5,167 nt of DNA, taken from Candidatus Rifleibacteriota bacterium (lineage in GTDB: Bacteria > UBP17 > UBA6191 > JACPRK01). Made by a program: the position numbers and the translations under genes. The stretch's first letter is position 1. Every line of letters begins with the position of its first letter. The notes beneath the pieces are model-generated. The model was given only the letters and a program-made list of their open reading frames with translations, made no database searches and was not told where the DNA came from. Below are positions 4,848 to 5,167 of the stretch, piece by piece. The stretch is taken from contig JACQZL010000416.1 in the NCBI GenBank assembly GCA_016213865.1, forward strand, positions 1 to 5,167. Direction: 5' to 3'.

Positions 4848-5167
4848 ATGCAGCTAACCCAATCCCGGCTCTACGAAAGCGGCCCCCGCCCTTGCCTGCG
4901 AATCGGGCTGTCCCTGCTCCTGGCCGGGCTGGCGTGCTGCTTCACCGGCGGGTGCGCCTCCAGCTCGCCGCCGCCGGTCTACAAGCCGGTACAGGGCGGC
5001 AACGAGGACGGCCACAAGATCTACTTCAGCATGCGCGACCCCAAGGGAGACGACAACGGCCCGGGGTTCTACCAGTATCCGCTGAGCTTCAACAATCGCG
5101 AGGGGTTCCTGGACATCGAGAAGTTCCAGGTGGAGGACGGGGGCTCCAACGTGATCTTCAGGATCAC
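4848..5167 (+). CDS. Lipoprotein with glucodextranase C-terminal-type module, 3'-truncated
   Basis: Reading from ATG 4848 gives 106 codons before the window ends. A hydrophobic segment (about 19-33) leads to FTGGC-ASSS, a slightly atypical lipobox with Thr at -3; Cys36 is the likely lipidated residue. A Pro-containing linker follows. Residues about 58-106 carry the hallmark pattern of the glucodextranase C-terminal binding-module family (Pfam Glucodextran_C): IYFSMRDPKGDDNGPGFYQY, then FLDIEKFQVEDGGSNVIFRI. In known proteins this beta-sandwich is attached to alpha-glucan-degrading enzymes such as glucodextranase and some pullulanases. Here it follows the lipid anchor directly with no catalytic domain before it; what lies beyond the window cannot be seen. 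It is 12 bases after the CBM48-like lipoprotein gene and is probably co-transcribed with it. The family match is by motif reading. Confidence 0.8.
   Translation, partial: MQLTQSRLYESGPRPCLRIGLSLLLAGLACCFTGGCASSSPPPVYKPVQGGNEDGHKIYFSMRDPKGDDNGPGFYQYPLSFNNREGFLDIEKFQVEDGGSNVIFRI

Overview
The window is high-G+C bacterial DNA with every convincing gene on the + strand. It reads as part of the envelope programme of a diderm bacterium that anchors its outer membrane through S-layer-homology (SLH) porins. The evidence is one secreted protein with an N-terminal SLH domain, then a coiled coil, then a large beta-rich region ending in a C-terminal Phe. That layout is known from Negativicutes, Deinococcota, Cyanobacteria and related diderm Terrabacteria. 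Sequence alone does not fix the phylum.

Layout: (1) 1-978 is the 3' part of a gene of unknown family (helical middle, Ig-like beta C-terminus), closed by a strong intrinsic terminator at 1001-1036. (2) 979-1483 is a 505-base non-coding stretch and the most interesting part. It holds a perfect 14-bp palindrome (1041-1054), a near-consensus sigma70-type promoter (TTGACA, 17 bp, TATTCT), and a transcript start near 1105. From there the RNA can fold into a closed multi-branch structure. An 8-bp closing helix joins 1104-1111 to 1262-1269, and inside it lie a second 5-bp helix, a 9-bp hairpin, an 8-bp helix and two near-identical 36-nt hairpin units. An intrinsic terminator follows at 1279-1305. 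A second terminator-like hairpin (1382-1404) lies still upstream of the start codon. (3) 1484-3940 encodes the 818-residue SLH porin. (4) 3975-4835 encodes a lipoprotein with a C-terminal CBM48/AMPK-type glycogen-binding-like fold. (5) 4848 to the window end begins another lipoprotein with a glucodextranase C-terminal-type module.

The porin and both lipoproteins are tightly spaced (34 and 12 bases) without terminators between them, so they probably form one operon driven by the 1070-1098 promoter through a leader of about 380 nt. Two alpha-glucan-associated modules on lipoproteins beside a large anchored barrel suggest an envelope system for binding or taking up alpha-glucans or maltodextrins. 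That function is inferred. The leader RNA, with mutually exclusive closing-helix, anti-terminator and terminator pairings, looks like a riboswitch or attenuator that I cannot assign to a known class. A free-standing RNA of about 200 nt is the main alternative.
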